Shown here: positions 9,241 through 18,393 of the stretch, one piece after another
Layout of the letters: every line of letters starts with the position of its first letter
How positions within the stretch are numbered: the stretch's first letter is position 1
Translations under genes and position numbers: made by a program
Source: Nocardioides luteus
GTDB taxonomy: Bacteria; Actinomycetota; Actinomycetes; Propionibacteriales; Nocardioidaceae
DNA length: 59,213 bases
Direction: 5' to 3'
Assembly (NCBI RefSeq): GCF_000960475.2
Contig: NZ_JZDQ02000038.1
Location: 1 to 59,213 of the forward strand
Notes under the pieces: generated by a model
Databases searched by the model: none
The model's input: only the letters and a program-made list of their open reading frames with translations
What the model was told of the DNA's origin: nothing

Positions 9241-9777
9241 GTGACCACGGACCAGACCCTTGCTGCCGACATCGACGCCACCTGCCGCCTGCACGGCGAG
9301 TTCACGCTCCGCTCGGGGCAGGTCAGCGACACCTACTTCGACAAGTACCTCTTCGAGGCCGACCCGGCGCTCCTGGACCGGGTCGCGGCGCGGATGGTGG
9401 AGCTTCTGCCGGAGGGCACCGAGCTGCTCGGCGGTCTGGAGCTCGGCGGCATCCCGATCGTGACCATGGTGTCGGCCAAGACCGGCATCCCGGCGATCTT
9501 CATCCGGAAGAAGGCGAAGGAGTACGGCACCGCCAAGCTCGCCGAGGGGCCGTCCTTCTCCGGGAAGCGCGTGACGCTGATCGAGGACGTGATCACCTCC
9601 GGTGGCGCCGTGCGCGACGCGGTCAACGCGCTCCGTCCGCTTGGTGCGGTCGTGGACACTGTGGTGTGTGCGATCGACCGGTCGCCCGAGCCCGGTGAGT
9701 CGCTGCGTGATGTCTCGCTCGAGATCCGCTCCGTGCTGACCCGGGCCGACCTGGACGCGGTCAACGCCGCCTCCTAG
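9241..9777 (+). CDS. pyrE: Orotate phosphoribosyltransferase
   Basis: The 178-aa enzyme converts orotate and PRPP to orotidine-5'-phosphate in pyrimidine synthesis. It shows SGQVSDTYFDKY near residue 21, the RKKAKEYGTAKLAEG flexible loop and the PRPP-binding signature VTLIEDVITSGGAV near residue 112. Length is at the short end of the bacterial PyrE range but all motifs are intact. The GTG start has a TAGGCT -10 element seven bases upstream and no ribosome site, so the mRNA should be leaderless. No other pyr genes are nearby. Confidence 0.95.
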   Translation: MTTDQTLAADIDATCRLHGEFTLRSGQVSDTYFDKYLFEADPALLDRVAARMVELLPEGTELLGGLELGGIPIVTMVSAKTGIPAIFIRKKAKEYGTAKLAEGPSFSGKRVTLIEDVITSGGAVRDAVNALRPLGAVVDTVVCAIDRSPEPGESLRDVSLEIRSVLTRADLDAVNAAS

Positions 9778-9809
9778 GGACCCACAGCGTGGATTTCAGG
9801 TTCGGTCGC

Positions 9810-9815
9810 TAGGCT
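9810..9815 (+). promoter_or_regulatory. TAGGCT -10 element upstream of the second DedA gene
   Basis: The same hexamer as at pyrE, but 40 bases before the ATG, so this gene has a short leader with a GAGAG ribosome site. Confidence 0.4.
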
Positions 9816-9855
9816 TCGCCCGCCCGGCCCACCCACACACTGCGAAGAGAGCCTC

Positions 9856-10530
9856 ATGATCCTCACCGCCACCCAGCCCGAGGAGCTCACCGGCGTCGCC
9901 GGCTGGGCGGTCGACCTGATGGACAAGCTCGGCCCGATGGGTGCGGGACTCGGCATCGCGCTGGAGAACCTCTTCCCGCCGCTGCCGTCGGAGATCATCC
10001 TGCCGCTGGCCGGCTTCACGGCCGCCCAGGGACGGTTCACGATCGCCGAGGCGCTGATCTGGACCACCCTCGGCTCGGTCGTCGGTGCGCTCGCGCTCTA
10101 CCTGATCGGTGCGCTGATCGGCCGCGAGCGGGTCTACTGGGTCGGCTCGAAGCTGCCGCTCGTGAAGGTCTCCGACCTGGAGAAGACGGAGGCGTTCTTC
10201 GAGAAGTACGGCGCGTGGACGGTCTTCTTCGGCCGCTTCATCCCGATCTTCCGGTCGCTGATCTCGGTGCCCGCCGGCGTCACCCGGATGCCGATCTGGA
10301 AGTTCCTGATCCTGACCACCGTCGGCTCGGCGATCTGGAACACCATCTTCGTCGTCGCCGGCTACCAGCTCGGTGACAACTGGGAGAAGGTCGAGCCGAT
10401 CGTCGGCCGCTTCCAGAACATCGTCATCCTGATCGTGGTCATCGCGGTCGTGGCCTGGATCGGCCTGCGCGTCTACAAGATCGTCCGTGGCTCCGACAAC
10501 GGGGCCAAGGACGACTCGCTCGTTCCCTAG
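9856..10530 (+). CDS. DedA-family membrane protein (copy 2)
   Basis: A 224-aa DedA/VTT-superfamily protein with about four to five membrane segments. It carries the family core: ALENLFPPLPSEIILPLAGF near residue 36 (conserved Glu and Pro pairs in the re-entrant loop), FFEKYGAWTVFFGRFIPIFR near 115 (named for its GRFIPIFRS arginine motif) and VPAGVTRMP. It is more like classical DedA than the copy at 7252 and lacks the long basic tail, so the two are diverged paralogues. It probably functions in lipid carrier recycling or membrane homeostasis. The stop overlaps that of the convergent gene by three bases. Confidence 0.92.
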   Translation: MILTATQPEELTGVAGWAVDLMDKLGPMGAGLGIALENLFPPLPSEIILPLAGFTAAQGRFTIAEALIWTTLGSVVGALALYLIGALIGRERVYWVGSKLPLVKVSDLEKTEAFFEKYGAWTVFFGRFIPIFRSLISVPAGVTRMPIWKFLILTTVGSAIWNTIFVVAGYQLGDNWEKVEPIVGRFQNIVILIVVIAVVAWIGLRVYKIVRGSDNGAKDDSLVP

Positions 10531-11204
10531 AACTGCTGGTGGGTCGGCGGTGTCATGCCCGGCACCGCCGTCGGCCGGAGCGGGTCGCCGGGCGTACGCC
10601 TGGCGAACCAACTGCCTGCTCTGCCCGAGTAGAGCATCACCAGCACGGCGATGATCAGCGCCGGATAGAGCACCGTGAAGAGCGCGAGCAGCGCGGCGAG
10701 CGGACCCACGATCGTGAGCAGCACCCGGGCCACCTTGGACCGGAACAGCACCATGATCCCGAGCGGGATCGCGATCAGGCTGAGCACCCCGCACGTGGCG
10801 AACCAGATCACCATCGCCAGCGTCACGCCCTTCTCCGAGGACGACGGGTCGTTGTAGTCGGCGATCCCCGCGGGCACCATGAACAGCGAGATCAGCAGGG
10901 CGATCACCGACCCCACGATCGTCAGCACCGACGCCGCGACCACCGTCCCGGGACGGGTGTCGGGATCGGGCTGCGGGTAGTGAGGACGCAGGTACGCCGG
11001 GGGCTGCTGACCCATCGCGTACTGGCCGTAGGCCGGCGGCGCCTGACCCCATCCCTGGGGCTGCTGCGGCTGGGTCGGCTGGGTCGGCTGCGGGGTGGCG
11101 TACGGCAGGGGTGGGGCGTAGGGCGTCGGGGGCGGCGGCTCCTGCCCCTGGAACGGCGGCTTGCCGCCGTAGGGGTTGTCGAAGGAGCCGTACTGATCTG
11201 ACAT
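10527..11204 (-). CDS. Pro/Gln-rich four-TM membrane protein
   Basis: The 225-aa product has a Pro/Gln/Tyr-rich cytoplasmic N-terminus of about 85 residues, followed by four hydrophobic segments (about 88-112, 120-145, 150-172 and 175-198) and a short tail with a GSWFARR motif. The membrane part, beginning RPGTVVAASVLTIVGS, resembles the second half of the protein encoded at 11267-12355. Function unknown; proline-rich N-termini of this kind are common in small actinobacterial membrane proteins. The ATG at 11204 has a TAGGCT -10 element seven bases upstream, suggesting a leaderless transcript. Confidence 0.8.
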   Translation of the reverse strand: MSDQYGSFDNPYGGKPPFQGQEPPPPTPYAPPLPYATPQPTQPTQPQQPQGWGQAPPAYGQYAMGQQPPAYLRPHYPQPDPDTRPGTVVAASVLTIVGSVIALLISLFMVPAGIADYNDPSSSEKGVTLAMVIWFATCGVLSLIAIPLGIMVLFRSKVARVLLTIVGPLAALLALFTVLYPALIIAVLVMLYSGRAGSWFARRTPGDPLRPTAVPGMTPPTHQQF

Positions 11205-11211
11205 GCCGCGG

Positions 11212-11217
11212 AGCCTA
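11212..11217 (-). promoter_or_regulatory. TAGGCT -10 element, leaderless start
   Basis: On the minus strand TAGGCT lies seven bases before the ATG at 11204. Confidence 0.5.
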
Positions 11218-11266
11218 TCCGGCCCGCCGGGTCGGCTGCCTTGCTTTAAGGCTCCGAGCCTCGGGT

Positions 11267-12355
11267 TCAGCCACGGAACCAAGCCGCGACCTCGGGTCGC
11301 AGCAGGAACGAGAAGGTCGCCACCGCGGCGCCGAAGAGGATCACCGCCGGCGGGAAGGCGAGGGCGAAGAGGAGCAGGGAGAGCGCCGAGATGCCGGCGG
11401 AGATCATCAGCGCGACCCGGGCCCAGGAGTGGCGGCGGACCGCGAACGCTGCGAACACGGCGGCGGCGACACACACGATCGTCACCAGCACGGCCATGAC
11501 CCAGGCCGAGGCGATGATGATGTCGGCGGTGTAGAGCCCGGCGACCTCACGCATGTTCGGGTCGCTCTCGGCCTGCTTGCGCACCTGCTCGAGGATCACG
11601 TCGGGGTTGGCGGTCGCCGTCACCGCCGAGGCGAGCATCATCAGCGCGGTGAACCCGGACCCGATCCAGGTCAGCACGGCTGCCGCCATCACCGCACCCG
11701 GGCGACGCCTGGGTGCGGCCTTCGTCGGGTGCGCCACCGCGCCGGTCCACGGCGGCGGCTGCTGCTCCGCGAGGCGGGCCGGGCCGGTGGTCGTGCCGGG
11801 CTGGGTCTCGCCCGGGGTTGCGGTCGGGCTTGCGGTCGGGACTTCGGTCGGGGTCGCGGGCGCGGTCGGGGCGACGTACGAGGTCTGGTCGGGGTCGCCG
11901 GTGTCGAGCGCCTCGCGCTTGGCCGGTGTGACCCCGTCGAACCAGTCGCGGGTCGGCGACATCCACAGCAGGATGACGGCGACGGCGGCCAGCGTGGACC
12001 AGAACCCACCGCCGAACATCCCCGCGAAGAAGAGCGGCGCTGCGATGACCGTGAGCGCGAGCCGGGCCTGCTTGCTGCGCTGCAGGACGTGCCAGCCGAG
12101 GATCACGGCCGCTGCCGCGATCGCGCCGGTGACCAGCGCCATCACGTGCATGAGGTCGAGGATGCTGTCGAGGTCGATCCCCGAGCCGGCCAGCGGCGGC
12201 TCGGCCAGCACCTCCTCCACCCGCTCCCGGGTGTCCAGGCTGCGCAGCCCGGCGATCTGGTCCCAGGCCGCCACCACGGTGAACAGCGACGCGAGCACGA
12301 TGAGCCACCCGGCGAGGGTGGCCTGACCGGGGCGGGGAAGCTTCGTTTCAGACAT
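11267..12355 (-). CDS. Membrane protein with two four-TM halves joined by a Pro/Thr linker
   Basis: The 362-aa protein has hydrophobic segments clustered at about residues 10-130 and 205-355, separated by a Thr/Pro/Ala-rich linker (repeated TPTEVPTASPTATP-type sequence). Each half starts with an RPG-A motif (RPGQATLAGWLIV and RPGAVMAAAVLTWIGS) and ends with a short aromatic WF tail, so it looks like an internal duplication of the domain found singly in the neighbour at 10527. Function unknown. ATGs at 12367 and 12355 are both possible; 12355 is taken because an AATGAT element lies seven bases upstream. The gene follows a 21-bp repeat array. Confidence 0.75.
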   Translation of the reverse strand: MSETKLPRPGQATLAGWLIVLASLFTVVAAWDQIAGLRSLDTRERVEEVLAEPPLAGSGIDLDSILDLMHVMALVTGAIAAAAVILGWHVLQRSKQARLALTVIAAPLFFAGMFGGGFWSTLAAVAVILLWMSPTRDWFDGVTPAKREALDTGDPDQTSYVAPTAPATPTEVPTASPTATPGETQPGTTTGPARLAEQQPPPWTGAVAHPTKAAPRRRPGAVMAAAVLTWIGSGFTALMMLASAVTATANPDVILEQVRKQAESDPNMREVAGLYTADIIIASAWVMAVLVTIVCVAAAVFAAFAVRRHSWARVALMISAGISALSLLLFALAFPPAVILFGAAVATFSFLLRPEVAAWFRG

Positions 12356-12408
12356 GTCGGGAATCATTTTCTCATCCCGGCCAACTTCGCCTGCCGAGAG
12401 GTCACGCG

Positions 12409-12594
12409 CGTCGGCCGAGACGTCGCCGGCGCAGGCCGAGACGTCGCTCGCGTCGGCCGAGTGGGCACCGCGATGACGGCTCGGCCGACCGGAGTGACGG
12501 CTCGGCCGACCGGAGTGACGCCTCGGCCGACCGGGGTGACGCTTCGGCCGACCGGGGTGACGCCTCGGCCGACCGGGGTGACGCCTCGGCCGAC
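12409..12594. repeat. Intergenic 21-bp tandem repeat array
   Basis: About nine units of 21 bases occupy the gap between the kinase-like gene and the membrane protein gene. Three degenerate units (12409-12471) share CGTCGGCCGAG. Six better-conserved units (from 12474) share TGACG(C/G)CTCGGCCGACCGG, with the last truncated at a GACGTACGT end. Each unit contains the palindrome TCGGCCGA. There is no long ORF on either strand that uses it convincingly. Confidence 0.85.
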
Positions 12595-12602
12595 GTACGT
12601 GC

Positions 12603-13157
12603 CTACTCGGCGCGGCCGGCGCGGAGGCGGTCGAAGGCCTTGGGAGCGGTGAGCGCGGGCAGGGCGTGGGCGATCTCCTGCGCGCACGCGGCCGGGGTGG
12701 CGGTCGTGGAGTCGACGCGGATGTCGTACGGGTGGGTGTAGACGAGGGTCTGCGATCGGGCGAGGCCGGCGGGCCGGTCGCCGCGGGCGGTCTCCCGGCG
12801 TTCGAGCTCCTCGGGCGAGCACCAGACCTCGACGAGGGTGACGTCGTAGCCGTCGAGCACCTCGAGCAGGTCGTCGAGCCGCCAGCTCTCGCTGAGCGGA
12901 TAGTCCATGATCACGTCGTTGCCGACCGAGGCCAGGGCCTCGACGGCGCGGTGGTAGCCGAGCCGGGTACGCCGCAGCATCTCCGCGATCCCGGCCTCGT
13001 CGAGCTCACGCGTGTGCACCGTCGACCGCATCCCGCTGATCCCGTCGACCGGCACCAGGAACCACGGGTCCTCGAGCAGCGGCAACAGCTCCCGCCCGAC
13101 GCTGCTCTTGCCCGAGCTCGATGCCCCGTTGAGCAGGATGATCCGACCGGTCCGCAT
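12603..13157 (-). CDS. P-loop kinase related to chloramphenicol phosphotransferase
   Basis: The 184-aa protein opens with a Walker A motif, ILLNGASSSGKSSVGREL (residues 7-24), and the LVPVDGISGM segment typical of the CPT-like family. A DVIMDYPLS Walker-B-like strand lies near residue 100, and VEVWCSPEELERRETARGDR, the lid-type Arg-rich segment, near 130. The family includes the Streptomyces venezuelae enzyme that phosphorylates chloramphenicol, but many members are unassigned small-molecule kinases, so resistance is not shown. The ATG at 13157 has a TAGCCT element six bases upstream. The gene is flanked on both sides by related 21-bp repeats. Confidence 0.85.
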   Translation of the reverse strand: MRTGRIILLNGASSSGKSSVGRELLPLLEDPWFLVPVDGISGMRSTVHTRELDEAGIAEMLRRTRLGYHRAVEALASVGNDVIMDYPLSESWRLDDLLEVLDGYDVTLVEVWCSPEELERRETARGDRPAGLARSQTLVYTHPYDIRVDSTTATPAACAQEIAHALPALTAPKAFDRLRAGRAE

Positions 13158-13163
13158 GCGTGG

Positions 13164-13169
13164 AGGCTA
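13164..13169 (-). promoter_or_regulatory. TAGCCT -10 element, leaderless start of the kinase-like gene
   Basis: On the minus strand TAGCCT lies six bases before the ATG at 13157. Confidence 0.5.
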
Positions 13170-13180
13170 CCGACCTGCCG

Positions 13181-13265
13181 AGGCGTCACGTACGTCGGCC
13201 GAGTGGGCATCTGAGTGCCCACTCGGCCGACCGGGGTGACGCCTCGCCCGACAGGGCTGACGCCT
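13181..13265. repeat. Second copy of the 21-bp repeat family
   Basis: The stretch begins with the reverse complement of the end of the first array (ACGTACGTCGGCCGAG against CTCGGCCGACGTACGT), then forms a hairpin and continues with two direct units ending TGACGCCTCG. It shares GTCGGCCGAGTGGGCA with position 12452. The kinase-like gene is therefore bracketed by two related repeat blocks. Confidence 0.75.
13195..13230. terminator. 15-bp hairpin downstream of clpB
   Basis: Perfect 15-base arms at 13195-13209 and 13216-13230 enclose a six-base loop. It lies 43 bases after the clpB stop and is built from the repeat sequence, so the repeats may double as the clpB terminator. Confidence 0.6.
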
Positions 13266-13272
13266 CGGCGGG

Positions 13273-15858
<2,586 letters not shown>

Positions 15859-15924
15859 CTGTCTCTGCACTCCTCCTGGGGACGCGCTCAGTCTGCCGCG
15901 AGTGCCTTTCACCCGCATCTATCT

Positions 15925-15951
15925 CAACACAACCAAAGTTGAGTCTGTTCC
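15925..15951 (-). promoter_or_regulatory. Possible SigH-type promoter GGAAC-N18-GTT for clpB
   Basis: On the minus strand GGAAC (15951-15947) lies in the HAIR spacer and GTTG (15928-15925) follows 18 bases later. This fits the GGAA(Y)-N16-19-(S)GTT pattern of actinobacterial SigH promoters. HspR binding would cover the -35. Suggestive only. Confidence 0.35.
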
Positions 15952-15961
15952 ACTCAACTTT
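15935..15961. promoter_or_regulatory. HAIR operator (HspR site) upstream of clpB
   Basis: Perfect 10-base arms AAAGTTGAGT (15935-15944) and ACTCAACTTT (15952-15961) are separated by seven bases. This matches the HspR-associated inverted repeat (CTTGAGT-N7-ACTCAAG type). The core is the same as the element upstream of dnaK. Confidence 0.9.
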
Positions 15962-16001
15962 GACATTTTTCTATGTCGTGGCGGCCACCGGGGCCATCGG
16001 G

Positions 16002-16007
16002 CACACT
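16002..16007 (+). promoter_or_regulatory. CACACT -10-like element before the MNIO-partner gene
   Basis: CACACT lies six bases before the GTG at 16014. The same hexamer and spacing precede the MNIO gene (21752) and the histidine kinase gene (43170). Confidence 0.45.
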
Positions 16008-16013
16008 GCTCCC

Positions 16014-16439
16014 GTGGACTCCCCAGGCGCCGTACGCGACCAGCTGGCCGCGCGCCAGCGCGAGGTCCTCGACGACCTGCTGGCGGGACGTACGCCGCCG
16101 GGGTTCGACGCCGCCGGCACGACCGCGACGACGCGGGTGCTGCACCACAAGCGCTCGTCGGCTGCCCATCACGCCGCCCCCGAGCTCGACCTGCTCCCGG
16201 ACTGGCGCGCCCGCTTCCATGCCTGGGCGGGGCAGCATCCGCAGCAGGGCTGCGCCCACGACGACGTACGCGCCTTCCTCGCCACCATCGGTGCCGGCTG
16301 GGTCCGCCTGCACGAGGTCTATGACGGCCGGCGGCGGCTGGCGCTCACCAGGATCGACGGGCGCCGGGTGCTCACCGTCGGTCTCGGCTCACAGATCTGG
16401 CACCTCACCCGCCGCACCTGGAAACGGAGCTCCACGTGA
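16014..16439 (+). CDS. SCO6045 C-terminal-like protein, putative MNIO partner
   Basis: The 141-aa protein has the pattern LLAGRTPPGFDAAGTTATTRVLHHKRSSAA (named by its PPGF and VLxxKR cores) followed by a helical RARFHAWAGQHP segment. I recognise this as the C-terminal domain found in SCO6045-like actinobacterial proteins, normally attached to or encoded beside a DUF692/MNIO enzyme. The last 45 residues (VRLHEVYDGRRRLALTRIDG...) look like a separate beta-rich end. In characterised MNIO systems a small partner protein binds the peptide substrate, so a partner role is inferred. It starts at GTG 16014 with CACACT six bases upstream, and its stop overlaps the next start (GTGA). The MNIO gene itself is 5.3 kb away. 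Confidence 0.7.
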   Translation: MDSPGAVRDQLAARQREVLDDLLAGRTPPGFDAAGTTATTRVLHHKRSSAAHHAAPELDLLPDWRARFHAWAGQHPQQGCAHDDVRAFLATIGAGWVRLHEVYDGRRRLALTRIDGRRVLTVGLGSQIWHLTRRTWKRSST

Positions 16440-16687
16440 AGACCCTGATCATCCTCGTGATCCTCGGCCTGGTCGTCTACGCACTTACCCAGACCGCACT
16501 GAAGGCCGGTCGCACCAACCGCCGCCGCGGCCCGCGCCGAGGAGGCGGGAGCAGCTGCGGCTCGAGCGGCTCCTCGTGCAGCTCCTCCTACGACTCCGGT
16601 GGCGGTCACCACCATTCCTGCAACAGCTCCTCCTGCAGCAGCTCCTCCTGCGGCTCGAGCTGCGGTGGTGGGGGCGGCGGCGACTGA
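16436..16687 (+). CDS. Membrane-anchored Cys/Ser/Gly-rich small protein 1
   Basis: The 83-aa product has an N-terminal membrane helix (TLIILVILGLVVYALTQTAL, residues 3-22), a basic stretch NRRRGPRR, then a low-complexity tail with six cysteines in SSC or CGSSC spacing, a GGGHHHSC segment and a final poly-Gly. The GTG start sits in the stop of the partner-like gene with GGAG eight bases upstream, so the two are coupled. The layout resembles actinobacterial Cys/Gly-tailed membrane peptides found beside DUF692 genes. MNIO enzymes modify cysteines of such peptides in known RiPP pathways. It could be a modified peptide or a metal-binding tail; nothing in the sequence proves modification. Confidence 0.8.
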   Translation: MKTLIILVILGLVVYALTQTALKAGRTNRRRGPRRGGGSSCGSSGSSCSSSYDSGGGHHHSCNSSSCSSSSCGSSCGGGGGGD

Positions 16688-16841
16688 CCCTCGCCGCCGA
16701 GCACGAGCTTCTGTCTCGGGGCATCGCCAAAATGAGTAGTTTGGGGGATTCTCGGCCCGAATCGCACGCAACTCGTCGCGACCGGGGCTCACATGGGGTG
16801 GATCGATGACACCACCGCCAACCCCGAGGATGTGACCGAGG

Positions 16842-18188
16842 ATGACCCCGCGACCCGGTCTGCTGCTCAAGGCAGCGGCTCTGCCCGTTGCCGCCGCCAC
16901 CGCCGTCTGGACGATCTACGCGATCCAGGAGGAGCCTCGGCCCGTCGACGCGCCGGCGATCGTGCGGCAGGCGCCGATCGAGGTGCCGATCCGGGTGCCG
17001 GTCCAGGAGCTGCTGCCGCCGGTGAGCGTCTCCGCGGTCGAGCCCATCCCCAGGGCCGTTCCCGCCCTCGCGGCCCAGCCGGCCGGGTTCGCGGCCAAGG
17101 CCGCCGCCGGCGTCATCCCCGAGACAGCACTCTCCGCCTACCAGCGCGCCGCGACGGTGCTCGCCGACGCCGACCCCGACTGCCACCTCGACTGGTCCCT
17201 GATCGCCGCCATCGGGCGGGTCGAGTCCGACCACGGCCGCGCCGGGGGCAACACGCTGTCCCCATCGGGGGTCGCGACACCCGGGATCTTCGGCGTACCT
17301 CTCACCGGGGCCGGCGGCACCGCACGCATCCTCGACACCGACGGTGGCACCTACGACCGTGACCTCGTCCACGACCGCGCGGTCGGGCCGATGCAGTTCC
17401 TCCCGTCGACCTGGTCGGATGTCGGGGTCGACGCCGACGGCGACGGCCGCCGGGACCCGCAGGACGTCGACGACGCCGCGCTCGCGGCCGCTGTCTACCT
17501 GTGCTCCGGCCCGGCCGACCTGTCCACCGAGGCCGGGCAGCGCTCGGCGGTGCTCCGCTACAACCACAGCGAGGCGTACGTCTCGGCGGTCCTGCAGATC
17601 GCCGACGGCTATCGGCTCGGGACCTTCGAGGTGCCCACCGGTGTCGTCCTGCCCGCCGCCCAGATCCCGGACACCTCGCCCGCCGACCGCGAACCGCCCG
17701 CCGGCGCCACGCCCAGCGCCCGGCCGCCCCGGTCCTCCGACGGCGCGTCGACCTCGCCGATCTCCTCCTCACCGTCGGGATCCGCCTCCCTCGGCGACGG
17801 CGGCTCCCTTGCCCCGTCTCCCGCCTCGGGTCCGTTGTCGACCGAGACACCCACCGAGACACCCACCGAGACACCCACCGAGACACCCACCGAGACGCCG
17901 ACCCAGACTCCGACGGAGGCACCCTCCGAGGCGGCCGCCGACACCCCGACGGAGGCGCCGACACCGACACCGACGCCGACACCGACGCCGACCGCGACCG
18001 AGACGCCCACCGTGGACCCAACACCTGCCGAGACGCCCACTGCGGACCCAACGCCCACCGAGACGCCCACTCCGACACCGACCGAGACCCCATCCCAGAT
18101 CCCGTCCACGACCGAACCGACCACCGAACCGACGACCGACCCGACCACCGAGCCGGCCGGTGCGGAGACCTCCGCGAGCGCCTCCTGA
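16842..18188 (+). CDS. Secreted lytic transglycosylase with Thr/Pro/Glu repeat tail
   Basis: The 448-aa protein begins with an N-terminal hydrophobic segment (about 8-28, signal or anchor) and a Pro/Val-rich spacer. An SLT-like catalytic domain follows at about residues 100-265: CHLDWSLIAAIGRVESDHG holds the probable catalytic Glu, and DRAVGPMQFLPSTW and LRYNHSEAYV are family motifs. These enzymes cleave the MurNAc-GlcNAc bond of peptidoglycan with anhydro-MurNAc formation. The last 170 residues are low-complexity with tandem TPTE and TPTP units, a likely wall-spanning or glycosylated stalk. The ATG at 16842 follows GAGG-type ribosome sites. The 154-base gap upstream shows no clear riboswitch. 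Confidence 0.88.
   Translation: MTPRPGLLLKAAALPVAAATAVWTIYAIQEEPRPVDAPAIVRQAPIEVPIRVPVQELLPPVSVSAVEPIPRAVPALAAQPAGFAAKAAAGVIPETALSAYQRAATVLADADPDCHLDWSLIAAIGRVESDHGRAGGNTLSPSGVATPGIFGVPLTGAGGTARILDTDGGTYDRDLVHDRAVGPMQFLPSTWSDVGVDADGDGRRDPQDVDDAALAAAVYLCSGPADLSTEAGQRSAVLRYNHSEAYVSAVLQIADGYRLGTFEVPTGVVLPAAQIPDTSPADREPPAGATPSARPPRSSDGASTSPISSSPSGSASLGDGGSLAPSPASGPLSTETPTETPTETPTETPTETPTQTPTEAPSEAAADTPTEAPTPTPTPTPTPTATETPTVDPTPAETPTADPTPTETPTPTPTETPSQIPSTTEPTTEPTTDPTTEPAGAETSASAS
17848..18180 (+). repeat. Tandem repeats encoding the TPTE-rich tail
   Basis: The sequence GAGACACCCACC and variants repeat every 12 bases, producing TPTE/TPTP units in frame with the transglycosylase. It is coding, not a regulatory array, but such tracts vary in length by slippage. 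Confidence 0.8.
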
Positions 18189-18202
18189 GACTCGGCCCGA
18201 AC

Positions 18203-18303
18203 GTGTTGGCCTCGACACGCCGCCCACGCCCGGCTCGACCACCGCCCTCCCCCGGTTGGTCGAGCAGTCGGAGACGCCCGGTGGAACGTGTCGAGGCCAA
18301 CAC
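18203..18303. repeat. Nested palindromic intergenic element
   Basis: Outer 16-base arms at 18203-18218 and 18288-18303 are perfectly complementary. They enclose a second pair, GCTCGACCA (18233-18241) and TGGTCGAGC (18257-18265). The inner core matches the hairpin at 35375-35414. The element follows the transglycosylase stop and may terminate it. It looks like a REP-type dispersed palindrome. Confidence 0.75.
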
Positions 18304-18393
18304 CCATCGCTTTACTTAAATCGGATTACAACCCCGCTCGGGCCGGGCAAACTGTGGCCTGCCGCTTGACTCCCCCACCAGGAGCCGCCTCGG

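Noticed and set aside
12409..12594. Tandem repeats considered as a CRISPR array
   Set aside because: Units are contiguous at 21 bp with no unique spacers and no cas genes nearby.
11111..12652. 513-codon plus-strand frame running through the repeats
   Set aside because: It is antisense to two membrane protein genes with clear TM segments; its end only translates the repeats.
12603..13157. Calling the kinase-like gene a chloramphenicol resistance gene
   Set aside because: Only the fold family is supported; most homologues have unknown substrates.
16688..16841. c-di-AMP (ydaO-type) riboswitch before the lytic transglycosylase gene
   Set aside because: Such riboswitches are common before actinobacterial wall hydrolases, but I could not find the conserved helices in this 154-base gap. 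A covariance search would decide.
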